Shown here: in pieces, positions 17,370 to 25,734 of the stretch
Layout: every line of letters begins with the position of its first letter
How positions within the stretch are numbered: the first letter of the stretch is position 1
NCBI GenBank assembly: GCA_964422155.1
Contig: CAYQZZ010000011.1
Span: 1-45,218, forward strand
Length of the DNA stretch: 45,218 bases
Direction of reading: 5' to 3'
Origin: JBGPRB01 sp964422155
Lineage (GTDB): Bacteria > Chloroflexota > Dehalococcoidia > Dehalococcoidales > RBG-16-60-22
Made by a program: the position numbers and the translations under genes
Notes under the pieces: generated by a model
The model's database searches: none
What the model was told of the DNA's origin: nothing
The model's input: only the letters and a program-made list of their open reading frames with translations

Positions 17370-18833
17370 TTAGGGTAGCATAAGGGCCCAGCAACGCTCA
17401 TATTGGCGGTGATAAAATTCCGGTAAAACATCCGTCTCATGTTCGTGAAAAACTCTGAATTGTTTATCAGTATTTAATAAATTCAATATATCGCGAAGTC
17501 TCCCAATCATTTGCTGGTTACTCAGAGTTTTAACTAAGTTGTATCCGGATGGGAATGGGGCAGGAGCGTTCTTTAGTCTTTTTAGGAGCATACTTCCGGA
17601 AGAAATGTAAGAAACCATATCAATGAGTTTCTCATAAAAGACTACCGGACTATAATTCTTTAGCGTATGTACCAGGTATGGCATGTAATAAAAAGTAAAC
17701 GGCATGGCTGTCAAGATACGGCCTTCGCTTAAATATCTTTCGTATAGCGGAGTGTTTCCAAAGGGGACCGGAATATTAAAATTCGGCATAACGAAAGGAA
17801 CTCGAGATGCGAATTCCTTGGTCAACTCTACAGGTTCATCCCCTGTATCCACATCCAGACCGAAGATAAAATTGGCTTGAATTCCGGTAACGTAAGGCCG
17901 AATGATATTAAAATGCTCTATGACTTTTTCCAGTTTTTGTCGAGGAGCTATGATAGAGCCAGCTCCAGGCTTGTTTGAATAACCTGTCCATGATTCGATG
18001 CCCGGAATTATATAGAACTTCCCCAGGTTTTTCAGCCGCTCCAATCTGGAACCCCGCAGGATGGAGAGTGAAGTTTCCATCATATAACTGCTACGCCTGC
18101 GATTGGGTATCTTTTCCAGTACATCGAAGACTTGCTCGAATTTCACGGCAAAGTTGGGATCATGTAAACCGATCATCACCCTGGGGAAATGTTGGAAGAT
18201 ATAGCGCATATCTGCTTCTAGCTGGTCCAAAGATAAAAGTACATAGGGATTATTCCAATCAATACAGAAATCACAAGAATTAGGACAGCCAATGCTGGTT
18301 AACAACGGAATTGAAGTAAAAGGAAAGGGTTTACCCCTCAGGAAAGTGGATGCGCGGATTTCCGGCATTCGTTCTTGTACACTGGGGATACTGCCAAGGG
18401 CGCGCCCACTGGTGAGAATTTCTCCCCGAGGGGCATCTCTTAAAATCTCAGTTATTAGAGTCTTATCACAATCACGCACAACGATATCAAAGAAACGCAG
18501 ACAATCCTCGGGAAATTGTTTAGCATGAGGACCGCCCATGACCGTAAGCGTTTTCTCCTTGCGATACAGTTTTGCCAGCGCGTATGCCAGTGCACTTGCC
18601 TGAGTATAAGTTGAGATGAACACAACATCCAGATCGTTTGGTAGCAGTTGCTTGGGATCCTTATTGCCAAAATAGGTGGCATAGAAAACTTCGTGGCCCA
18701 GATTACGGCACCAGACGCTAATTGCCTGAGGCATGATACTGGCATATTGCTTGGTAACCAGATAGTTATATGCTGTATGATCCCATCTTCTGGTGGATCC
18801 GGCTCTCAATAGCTCAAGGATTCCTATTCTCAT
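17370..18833 (-). CDS. B12-binding-domain radical SAM protein
   Basis: A 487-residue protein. The first third resembles a cobalamin-binding Rossmann domain (DVVFISTYTQASALAYALA; VMGGPHAKQFPE). The radical SAM core carries the cluster motif C183-x3-C187-x2-C190 (SIGCPNSCDFC). Enzymes of this layout use S-adenosylmethionine and a [4Fe-4S] cluster to make a radical, often to methylate unactivated carbon with methylcobalamin or to form C-C bonds in lipids, cofactors or natural products. The usual DxHxxG cobalamin loop is not evident, so bound B12 is uncertain. The gene ends a reverse-strand pair with a methyltransferase about 230 bases upstream. Substrate unknown. Confidence 0.82.
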   Translation of the reverse strand: MRIGILELLRAGSTRRWDHTAYNYLVTKQYASIMPQAISVWCRNLGHEVFYATYFGNKDPKQLLPNDLDVVFISTYTQASALAYALAKLYRKEKTLTVMGGPHAKQFPEDCLRFFDIVVRDCDKTLITEILRDAPRGEILTSGRALGSIPSVQERMPEIRASTFLRGKPFPFTSIPLLTSIGCPNSCDFCIDWNNPYVLLSLDQLEADMRYIFQHFPRVMIGLHDPNFAVKFEQVFDVLEKIPNRRRSSYMMETSLSILRGSRLERLKNLGKFYIIPGIESWTGYSNKPGAGSIIAPRQKLEKVIEHFNIIRPYVTGIQANFIFGLDVDTGDEPVELTKEFASRVPFVMPNFNIPVPFGNTPLYERYLSEGRILTAMPFTFYYMPYLVHTLKNYSPVVFYEKLIDMVSYISSGSMLLKRLKNAPAPFPSGYNLVKTLSNQQMIGRLRDILNLLNTDKQFRVFHEHETDVLPEFYHRQYERCWALMLP

Positions 18834-19059
18834 ATCCCACTTTCCCCGTGTATTTTACCGCAAACGGGGTTTCTATGCGTTGCGGCTTTGACATTAATTT
18901 AAAGCGCCAAAAAACCAACCCATCAACTAAAAATAGATGGATTCGTACTAAACCGGGACAAAAGCACGAAACACCTATCCGTTTGACCTATGTTACCGGC
19001 TTCTTCAAAGGTAACTAAATGAGTTTTTATTACCTCAAATACCCCAGAAAGTTTGGTGT

Positions 19060-19752
19060 CTAGCTTTCTTTTACAGCTACAACAATTTCGCCAGGTAGGC
19101 CAAACAACTTTATTTTCTCCTCTTTTCTTATTTCGTATCCAGAATCCCTTAATGACTGCTCCAAATAGATAGGCCTGCAATCAACATATTTGGGCCACTT
19201 TCTATGTGCCCATTCATAAAGCCTCAGTAATAGAGATTCCCCGTTCTTTTTGGACATGCTGATAACCCCGATCCTACCCCTGGGCTTGAGGACTCTCTTC
19301 ACCTCTTCGAGCAGCCTTGGGATCTCAAGAGTATCGAAAAGCTCAAGGGTAAAGCTCATAAAGACCGCATCGAAAGTGTTGTCACCATACGGTAGACTCG
19401 TAGCATCTCCGCAATATAGCTTCACCCTATCCATCAGTTGGACCTTATCAAGCCTTCTCCTTGTGACATCCAGCATACCTGAGGAAATATCCACACCATA
19501 GACTTTGCCCGTCTTGCCAACGGACTCGGCCAATCGCTTTAAACAGTGCCCAGGCCCAAAACCGATTTCGAGCACGGTTGCGCCCTCTTCGACAGATAGC
19601 CGTTCAACAGCCATTTCGGCATATTTTCGCTCGAACGCTCCGGTAAGGTAATCGTAGACCCTGCTTATGCGGTCGTAGAAGCGTTTAGCTTCTTCTTTGC
19701 TTCTGCGAACAGGAAGTATATCTGGAGCTATTAAACCATTTTCCTCTTTCAT
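19060..19752 (-). CDS. class I SAM-dependent methyltransferase (UbiE/COQ5-like)
   Basis: A 230-residue soluble methyltransferase. Motif I is VLEIGFGPGHCLKRLA, followed by VYGVDISSGMLDVTRRRL with the acidic ribose-binding Asp, CGDATSLPYGDNTFDAVF (motif II region) and a LLEEVKRVLKPRGRIGVIS motif III. The N-terminal FYDRISRVYDYLTG is typical of UbiE-type quinone or lipid methyltransferases. It transfers a methyl group from SAM to a small molecule. It is encoded just upstream of the radical SAM gene on the same strand, and the two may act in one pathway. No strong ribosome site is seen before ATG 19752. Confidence 0.88.
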   Translation of the reverse strand: MKEENGLIAPDILPVRRSKEEAKRFYDRISRVYDYLTGAFERKYAEMAVERLSVEEGATVLEIGFGPGHCLKRLAESVGKTGKVYGVDISSGMLDVTRRRLDKVQLMDRVKLYCGDATSLPYGDNTFDAVFMSFTLELFDTLEIPRLLEEVKRVLKPRGRIGVISMSKKNGESLLLRLYEWAHRKWPKYVDCRPIYLEQSLRDSGYEIRKEEKIKLFGLPGEIVVAVKES

Positions 19753-19950
19753 GTTTCTATATCAAAACTATCACACTCTCAAATTCATGTAAACTGCCCT
19801 AATACGCACCGAGGGTGATGAACAATTGTTAGTTGTGCAACCTCGCCATCCAACGATAAGTCATAATGTAGCTGTGTTCCGAGGGAAGGAAGGAATTTGT
19901 AATATTTTGCCATTTATATTACGCTATATAACAATATAACGGAGGAAATA

Positions 19951-20922
19951 ATGAAAGATTTTGTTGGTAAAGTATGTTTTATAACCGGAGGCGCTTCTGG
20001 TGCCGGGTTCGGTCAGGCAAAGGTGTTTTCAGAGGCAGGCTGCAAGATTGCGATTGCAGATATTCGTCAGGACCATCTGGACGAGGCAAAGGCGTACTTC
20101 CGGGAGAAAAAGGTTAAAGTCCATGCGATAAGACTGGACATTACGGACCGCCAGGCATACGCGGCGGCGGCAGATGAGGTAGAAGAGGTGTTCGGTAGCC
20201 CTCCGCAGCTTTTATTCAATACGGCGGGTGTCAATGCCTTTGGTCCGGCTGAAGCCTCGACATTTGAAGATTATGATTGGGTAATGGGTGTTTGTCTTGG
20301 CGGCGTCATCAACGGTATGGTGACATTCGTGCCGCGTATGATAAAAGCCGGCAAGGGAGGCTATATCGCCACGACTTCCTCGATGGGAGGTTTTATGGGA
20401 ACATCCGGGTGTGCTCCATACTCGGCTGCCAAAGCCGCAGTTAATAATCTCATGGAGAGTTATTATCAGGCGCTCAAACCGTATGGTATAGGTGTATCTG
20501 TCCTGTGCCCGGGTGGTATCAAGTCAAATATTGCCGAGGCATCATTTACACGGCCAAAGCATCTGGCAAACACCGGGTATAATATTAATAAAAAGACAAT
20601 TGAATTTATGCGTTACCATTACTCTTTTGGAATAGACCCTGTGGAGCTGGCATACATACTTAAGAAGGGGATTGAAAACGAGCAACTCTTTATTATCCCG
20701 GTCCCGGACCCGGAGAGAATGTTGAGGGACAATTTTGAGCGGATTATCAATTATGCCACTCCTGAAGGCATGCAGAGACAGGAAGAGCTGATGAAGAAGC
20801 GCATGGAAGAAATGAGGAAACGCATGGGCAACAGTCCCATGATGGAGGGTGCAGTCGAAGCCGGATGGGGGAAAGCCAGGAAGGATATAACGTGGGTCAA
20901 AGAACACAGGGGCCCCTTTTAA
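19951..20922 (+). CDS. SDR-family oxidoreductase paired with selenoproteins
   Basis: A 323-residue SDR, longer than the usual 250 because of a C-terminal extension rich in Met, Arg, Lys and Glu (KKRMEEMRKRMGN). The cofactor loop is TGGASGAGFG, the catalytic pair Y157 and K161 (YSAAK). The structural NNAG motif is altered to NTAG. A good GGAGG site precedes ATG 19951. It shares unusual segments with the SDR at 24568-25515 (GVINGMVTFVPRM versus GVINGVMTIVPRI; same DRQAY/DRVAY region), so the two are close paralogues. Both flank two selenoprotein genes, and the four probably form one operon. Substrate unknown. Confidence 0.9.
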   Translation: MKDFVGKVCFITGGASGAGFGQAKVFSEAGCKIAIADIRQDHLDEAKAYFREKKVKVHAIRLDITDRQAYAAAADEVEEVFGSPPQLLFNTAGVNAFGPAEASTFEDYDWVMGVCLGGVINGMVTFVPRMIKAGKGGYIATTSSMGGFMGTSGCAPYSAAKAAVNNLMESYYQALKPYGIGVSVLCPGGIKSNIAEASFTRPKHLANTGYNINKKTIEFMRYHYSFGIDPVELAYILKKGIENEQLFIIPVPDPERMLRDNFERIINYATPEGMQRQEELMKKRMEEMRKRMGNSPMMEGAVEAGWGKARKDITWVKEHRGPF

Positions 20923-20923
20923 A

Positions 20924-20954
20924 TCGAAGATTCAACTAAATGTTGAACATTCGA
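20924..20954 (+). promoter_or_regulatory. imperfect hairpin between SDR and first selenoprotein gene
   Basis: TCGAA-ga-TTCAAC (20924-20936) faces GTTGAA-ca-TTCGA (20942-20954) around the five-base loop TAAAT, with a two-base internal mismatch. It lies directly before the GGAGG site of the selenoprotein gene. It could be an mRNA processing or translation-control element, or a dimer-binding operator. Confidence 0.45.
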
Positions 20955-20967
20955 ATGGAGGATAATA

Positions 20968-22731
20968 ATGTCAAGTGAAGTACGTTTTTCAGTAATAAGC
21001 CCCGAAGCTGGAATCCTGAAGGGTACGGGTGGATTTGGACCTCCCGGTATGGGCGGACCTCCGGGTAGACCTCCCGGTGGACCTCCGCCGGGTATGGGCG
21101 GACCGGCACTGTCTTCACCATCTTTTGCCAAGCGGCTGGACACACTGGAGAACAAAACTGTGTATCTGGTGGATATCGGTTTCGGGGGCGGCTATAATTT
21201 CATGCTGCAATTGCAGAAGTGGTTTACCGAAAATATGCCGTCCGTCACCGCGATAGTGAAGCGGAAACCGGGGAATGTGTTCATGGACGATAAGAATGAC
21301 CTCTGGGAGGAAATTAAAGCAAAGGGCCATGCCGTTGTCCTCGGCGTAGCCGGCTGACCGGGCTGTATTTCAGCGGTCGCTGGAGGCAGCACGAAACTTG
21401 AACAGAACTATGGTATCCCGGTTGCTCCTGTCTCAAGTTACACGATGGAAAGCGTTGCCAAGGATAACCCGAGAGCCGCTTCTTTACCTTTCATATATAC
21501 GCCACTTCCTGTGATAGGTATGTCTCCTGAAGTCCTCGACAGGTATATCGCAGGCAACGACCCGGATACCGGTAAACCTGTCATCAATGAAATAATCGAC
21601 GTATTGACAAAACCGGTAAGCAAAACGAAGCTGGCGCCTGAATCTCCCAAAACCGTAAAAGTCGGCGCTCCCCAGGAATTCCTTGAACCGGATACTGAAG
21701 ACAACTTGCAGCGTCTATTTTATGAAAGAGGGTGGACGGACGGATTACCCATCATACTTCCTACCGAGGAGCGGGTGAAGAAAATGCTCGCAGGCACCGG
21801 CGCTTCTCCGGACGAAGTGGTTGGTGAAACATTCCAGATGGATACCGGAAAACTTGTCAAGTACACTGTTGCCAATATTGCGGTTATGGCGGTCATGGCC
21901 GGCGCTAGGCCGGAACATTTTCCCGTGATACTGGCTGTTGCGTCCACCAGACAATCGTCGCTTATGCCCTCTACAACAGCCTTTTCAGCCATGCTTTTGG
22001 TGAATGGGCCAATTCGCAATGAGATTGGTATGAACTCCGGTATTGGCGCATTCAGTCCGGTAAATATGGCAAATTCGGTAATCGGCAGGGCATGGACGTT
22101 GATGAGCATTTGCTGGGGATATGCTAAGCCTAAAAAGACGTTGTGGAGTTCACAGGGGAGTAATCTTATCTATAATAATATGTGCGTTGCGGAGAATGAG
22201 GAGAGGAGCGTCTGGACGCCTTTTCATGTTGATAAGGGTTTCAAGGCTGAAGAGAGTGTGGTCAGTATCTTCCGGGGATGGGCTGTTATCAACAGTACCG
22301 GAGCAGCCTCCAACCGGACACTGGGGGAGGAACTGAATCTCGAGCTAGCCGTGATCCCGCCGCTTGATTCCGCGGCTACTATAATAATGGACCCGCTTGT
22401 TGCCAGGAATCTGAAGGAGAACGAGGGCTTTAGTACCAAGCAGGATTACTGCCGCTGGTTATCTAAGAACATCAAAATGCCGGCAGGACAATACTGGAAA
22501 ACAGATTATATAGATATGCTGGTGGCCTCTGAAGCATACAAGGGAATAGAGCCTTACGCTTCCTGGAAAAAGCTCCCCGATGACGCGCTGATAGCTCCCT
22601 ATCATAAACCGGACAATATTAATATCATTGTCGTAGGCGGAGAGACAAGTCCCTTATGGAAAGCTTCGGATTATCGCTACACAGCCAGCGTATCTATTGA
22701 TAAGTGGCGAGCGAATAAGTTGGATAATTAA
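20968..22731 (+). CDS. UGSC-type selenoprotein fused to a GWTDGLP domain (first copy)
   Basis: Read through TGA 21355-21357 as selenocysteine, this is one 587-residue protein. The N-terminal UGSC-like domain has KTVYLVDIGFGGG (about 63-75), LWEEIKAKGHAVVLGVAG, then U130-P-G-C133, a UxxC redox motif. The frame stays open straight through the TGA, and homology to the neighbouring paralogue continues on both sides. The C-terminal domain starts near residue 245 and carries GWTDGLPIILPTEERVKKM, PEHFPVILAVAST, and YNNMCVAENEE near residue 402. Residues about 20-46 are a Pro/Gly-rich linker. UGSC proteins are known only from sequence and are presumed redox-active; the second domain has no known function. 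A GGAGG site precedes ATG 20968. Without recoding it would be called as two ORFs. Confidence 0.88.
21028..21105 (+). repeat. Pro/Gly-coding imperfect tandem repeat
   Basis: Within the first selenoprotein gene, units like GGACCTCCCGGTATGGGC recur about four times with variation, giving a flexible GPPGMGG-type segment. The second selenoprotein gene lacks it, so it expanded after duplication. Confidence 0.65.
21355..21390 (+). promoter_or_regulatory. Sec codon UGA with candidate bacterial SECIS
   Basis: The UGA is followed by a small stem GCTG (21379-21382) / CAGC (21387-21390) with loop GAGG. The loop starts 26 bases after UGA and its first base is G, which suits the bacterial SECIS rule. A rival stem GCTG/CAGC at 21362-21374 is too close to UGA. 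The stem is short, so this element is less convincing than that of the second copy. Confidence 0.45.
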
Positions 22732-22842
22732 TGCGAGGACGGAACACGCGGGCTTCCGGATAAGCCGGCTGATTATGACTAATTTTTCACGGGCTGTTTG
22801 CCGTGCGTTTAATAATTCGGAATTTAACCAATAAGGAGAGAG

Positions 22843-24534
22843 ATGAAGAAGAACGGAAAAATAACAGTATTAGACCCGAGAGGCCAGCCTACCGGCATCT
22901 TCGGGCGGCGGCTTGACCCCGATTCGCCTCCCTTTGCTATTCACGACCCCGTAAACCAGCCGAGAGATACGGCTGAAGCCTTGGGCGCACTTAAAATGGC
23001 GCCGCGCCTCGATAGACTGGAAGGCAAGACCGTTTACCTGGTTGATACGGGATTTGCCGGCGGCGCGGATTTTATGGCGGAGGTCCAGGACTGGTTTACC
23101 CGTCACCGACCGGACGTGAAGACCGAGCTGCGCCACAAGAAGACCAGCATGTTCACCGACGAGCCGGAGCTCTGGGCTGAAATCAAGAAAAATGGCGACG
23201 CGGTCGTCTTCGGCGTGGGCGGCTGAGACGGCTGTTCGGCGAGTATCGCCGAGTTTGCCCGGACGATGGAGAGCGACTACGGGGTGCCGACAGCTCCTAT
23301 TGTCACCGCCCGTTTCGCGGACTATGTCCAGCGCGACGGCCGGAGCCACGGCATGAACCTCCGCTGGAGCTTTCCCCCCTACCCTGTAGGCTTCATCCCC
23401 CGCGAGACACTGCATGGCTATGTCGAGGGCAATGACCCTGTTTCCGGCGTACCCCTCATGGAGGAGGTTATTTCCGCCCTCACCCAGCCGCTGACGGACG
23501 CAGAGAAAACCTACAAGGCGGAAAAGAGACCGAAACGGCCGCGCCTGCTCGAACCGGATACCGAGATGAACCTCCACCGCCTCTTTTTGGAAAACGGCTG
23601 GACTGACGGTCTCCCTATCGTCCTGCCCACCGAAGAGCGCGTAGCGGAGATGCTTACCGGCACCGGCCGCGACCCCCAGGAATTCGTCGGCATGATGTCC
23701 GTGACAACCCATGAGGAGAGGCTCCAGTATGCGGTGGAGAGAGTCGCAGTCATCGCTGTCATGGCCGGGGCCAGGCCGGAGCACTTCCCGGTTATCCTGG
23801 CGTTAGGCGCCTCGGGGCGGCCTTCCATGCCCAGCTCGACGACTTCCTTCGCGAGCATGATGGTGGTAAACGGTCCCATCCGCGACCAGATAGGGATGAA
23901 CAGCGGCCTTGGCGCCTTAAGCCCGGTCAATTACGCCAACTCCGTTATAGGCAGGGCATGGACGCTGATGAGCATTAACTTCGGGGATGTCCGGCCTGGA
24001 GCCACATTCACTGCCAGCACCGGAACCACAATCAATTACAACAACATGTGCTACGCCGAGAACGAAGAGAACAGAGTCTGGCAGCCTTTCCACGTGCGTA
24101 AAGGCTATAAGGCAGGTGAAAGCACGGTGAGCTTTTTCCGAGGCTGGAGTGTCCTCGGCTTCAATACTGGCCCAGTCCAGCGGATGCTGGAAGTCATGAA
24201 AAGTATCGGCGGCCCCTTCGGCGGCTCGTTTACTTTCGTTATCGACCCCCTCGTGGCAAAGAGCCTGAAAAAGGAAGGCTATGATGACCCGTTCAAGCTG
24301 AGTGAGTGGCTCGTGAACCAGACGAATGCCCGTTTCAAGCGCCCGGAGATGGTGAACTTCGTCGTCGTCGGCGGTGAAATGAACCCGATGTGGGTTACGA
24401 CTGATTTCTCTTATTTCCAGACGGTCGTTATAGACCCGTGGATTCCTAAAGCCGGCATCAAGAAAGACGCCAGACCGCTCCGGATGCCGGTGGCATTAGC
24501 CTGTAAGGATGGTTCCTGCGGCATCTCGCATTAG
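22843..24534 (+). CDS. UGSC-type selenoprotein fused to a GWTDGLP domain (second copy)
   Basis: Read through TGA 23224-23226, this is a 563-residue protein collinear with the first copy. The UGSC-like domain has KTVYLVDTGFAGG, LWAEIKKNGDAVVFGVGG, then U128-D-G-C131 and a following YGVPTAPIVTARF strand, as in the UGSC family. The C-terminal domain has LEPDTEMNLHRLF, GWTDGLPIVLPTEERVAEM (W253), PEHFPVILALGAS and YNNMCYAENEE near 399. The C-terminus adds two Cys in ACKDGSC that the first copy lacks, a possible resolving pair. GGAGAG precedes ATG 22843. The coding sequence looks richer in G+C than the first copy. The reaction is unknown; a thiol/selenol redox or adduct-forming role is inferred from UxxC. 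Confidence 0.9.
23224..23252 (+). promoter_or_regulatory. Sec codon UGA with well-formed bacterial SECIS-like hairpin
   Basis: After UGA, TCGGCG (23236-23241) pairs perfectly with CGCCGA (23247-23252) around the loop AGTAT. The loop begins 16 bases after UGA and has G at its second position, matching the known bacterial SECIS rule (apical loop 16-37 bases downstream with G among its first two bases). Confidence 0.7.
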
Positions 24535-24567
24535 TTGCTTATAATACGGAAAGGAAAAGTTTTTATC

Positions 24568-25515
24568 ATGAAGGACCTAAAAGGAAAAGTAGCTTTTATT
24601 ACCGGCGGCGCCAGCGGCATCGGGCTGGGGATTGCCAAGGCCTGCGCCAAATACGGCATGAAGGTGGTCATCGTTGATATGCGCCAGGACGCTCTGGATG
24701 AAGCGACGGCTTATTTCAAAAAGGCTAAACTGCCTGTCCATCCCATCAATCTGAACGTTACCGACCGCGTCGCTTATGTTAAAGCCGCCGATGAGGCGGA
24801 AAAAGTCTTCGGCAAGATACACGTGCTGGTCAATAACGCCGGCGTAGGCTCGGGCGGTCCGCTGGAGAGATTAACTTACAAAGATTGGGATTACAGCATG
24901 GGCGTCAACGTAGGCGGCGTTATCAACGGTGTGATGACGATTGTACCGCGCATCCTGAAGCACGGGGAGGGCGGCCACATCGTCGCCACTTCCTCGACCT
25001 GCGGCCTTATGGGCTCGAGCAACTTCTCTATCTACTGCACGACCAAGTACGCCGTGGCAGGCTTGATGGAGTGCCTCGCTTCCGAGCTTCAGAATAAAGG
25101 GATTGGGGTTTCGATACTGGTTCCCGGGCCGACGATGGGCAATCTTGGTTTATCCTCTTTTGTCAATCGCCCCGCTCATCTAAGGAACGAGGGAGAAACC
25201 TGGCCTCCTAAAATGCCTCCGCCCCCGAGGGACGGTCAGCCGCCCCGTCGGCCGCCGGGGGAAATGAAGGATGTATTTATGGACCCGGCAGAGACCGGCG
25301 AGCGCGTATTGCGGGCTATCAAGAATAACGACCTTTTCATCATCACCCATACGGAATGGAAGGCGGGTTTCAACGCCCGCAACGAAGCGATAATGCGCGC
25401 CTGCCCGGATGAGCCGCGGAATGAAAAGCGCTGGGAAGTAATTCAGCATTTCGGGGATATAATATATAATGATATTTATGATAAACAGAAACAGATAGGC
25501 CCGCCTGACTGGTAA
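24568..25515 (+). CDS. SDR-family oxidoreductase paired with selenoproteins (second copy)
   Basis: A 315-residue SDR. I start it at ATG 24568, which aligns MKDLKGKVAFITGG with the MKDFVGKVCFITGG start of its paralogue and follows GGAAAGGAAAAG; an upstream TTG at 24535 would add eleven unlikely residues. The cofactor loop is TGGASGIGLG, NNAG is intact, and the catalytic pair is Y156 and K160 (YCTTK). A Pro/Arg-rich insert (MPPPPRDGQPPRRPPG) lies near residues 214-229, before the C-terminal part. It follows the second selenoprotein gene by 33 bases, so co-transcription is nearly certain. Substrate unknown. Confidence 0.92.
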   Translation: MKDLKGKVAFITGGASGIGLGIAKACAKYGMKVVIVDMRQDALDEATAYFKKAKLPVHPINLNVTDRVAYVKAADEAEKVFGKIHVLVNNAGVGSGGPLERLTYKDWDYSMGVNVGGVINGVMTIVPRILKHGEGGHIVATSSTCGLMGSSNFSIYCTTKYAVAGLMECLASELQNKGIGVSILVPGPTMGNLGLSSFVNRPAHLRNEGETWPPKMPPPPRDGQPPRRPPGEMKDVFMDPAETGERVLRAIKNNDLFIITHTEWKAGFNARNEAIMRACPDEPRNEKRWEVIQHFGDIIYNDIYDKQKQIGPPDW

Positions 25516-25550
25516 ATCGGTCGTGGCTTCTTGGTTACGGAGAGGATGCG

Positions 25551-25670
25551 ATGGAAAAACAACAGGACTGGAAAAAGGCACTAAAGGCAGATCCAACCGA
25601 GTGGCTGCTGGAGCCGGATGACCCCGGGGTAAGGTACCTGGCCTTGCGCGACATAGTTGAAGCTGATTGA
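25551..25670 (+). pseudogene. N-terminal stump of a squalene-cyclase/prenyltransferase-repeat-like protein
   Basis: ATG 25551 with a GGAGAGGATG site opens a 39-residue frame ending at TGA 25668-25670. The segment WLLEPDDPGVRYLALRDIV is the usual beginning of long repeat proteins with squalene-cyclase-like folds, in which it reads WLLExDxPSVRY. The rest is missing: downstream sequence in the same frame shows no similarity, and a reverse-strand gene begins within 65 bases. It is probably a truncated gene at a rearrangement point. Confidence 0.55.
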
Positions 25671-25734
25671 CAACAGTGCCATACATTATCTGCTCTCAAA
25701 CACTACCCGGGTTTTTTCTATAAAGTCCGTATGA

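Noticed and set aside
21355..21357. TGA as a pseudogene-forming nonsense mutation
   Set aside because: The neighbouring paralogue has TGA at the same motif position, both frames remain open on either side, a Cys follows three residues later as in UGSC proteins, and SECIS-like hairpins lie at suitable distance.
22870..23784. 304-codon reverse-strand open frame opposite the second selenoprotein
   Set aside because: It is a shadow of a high-GC coding region: Arg/Gly/His-rich, no family similarity and no ribosome site. The forward frame has clear homology.
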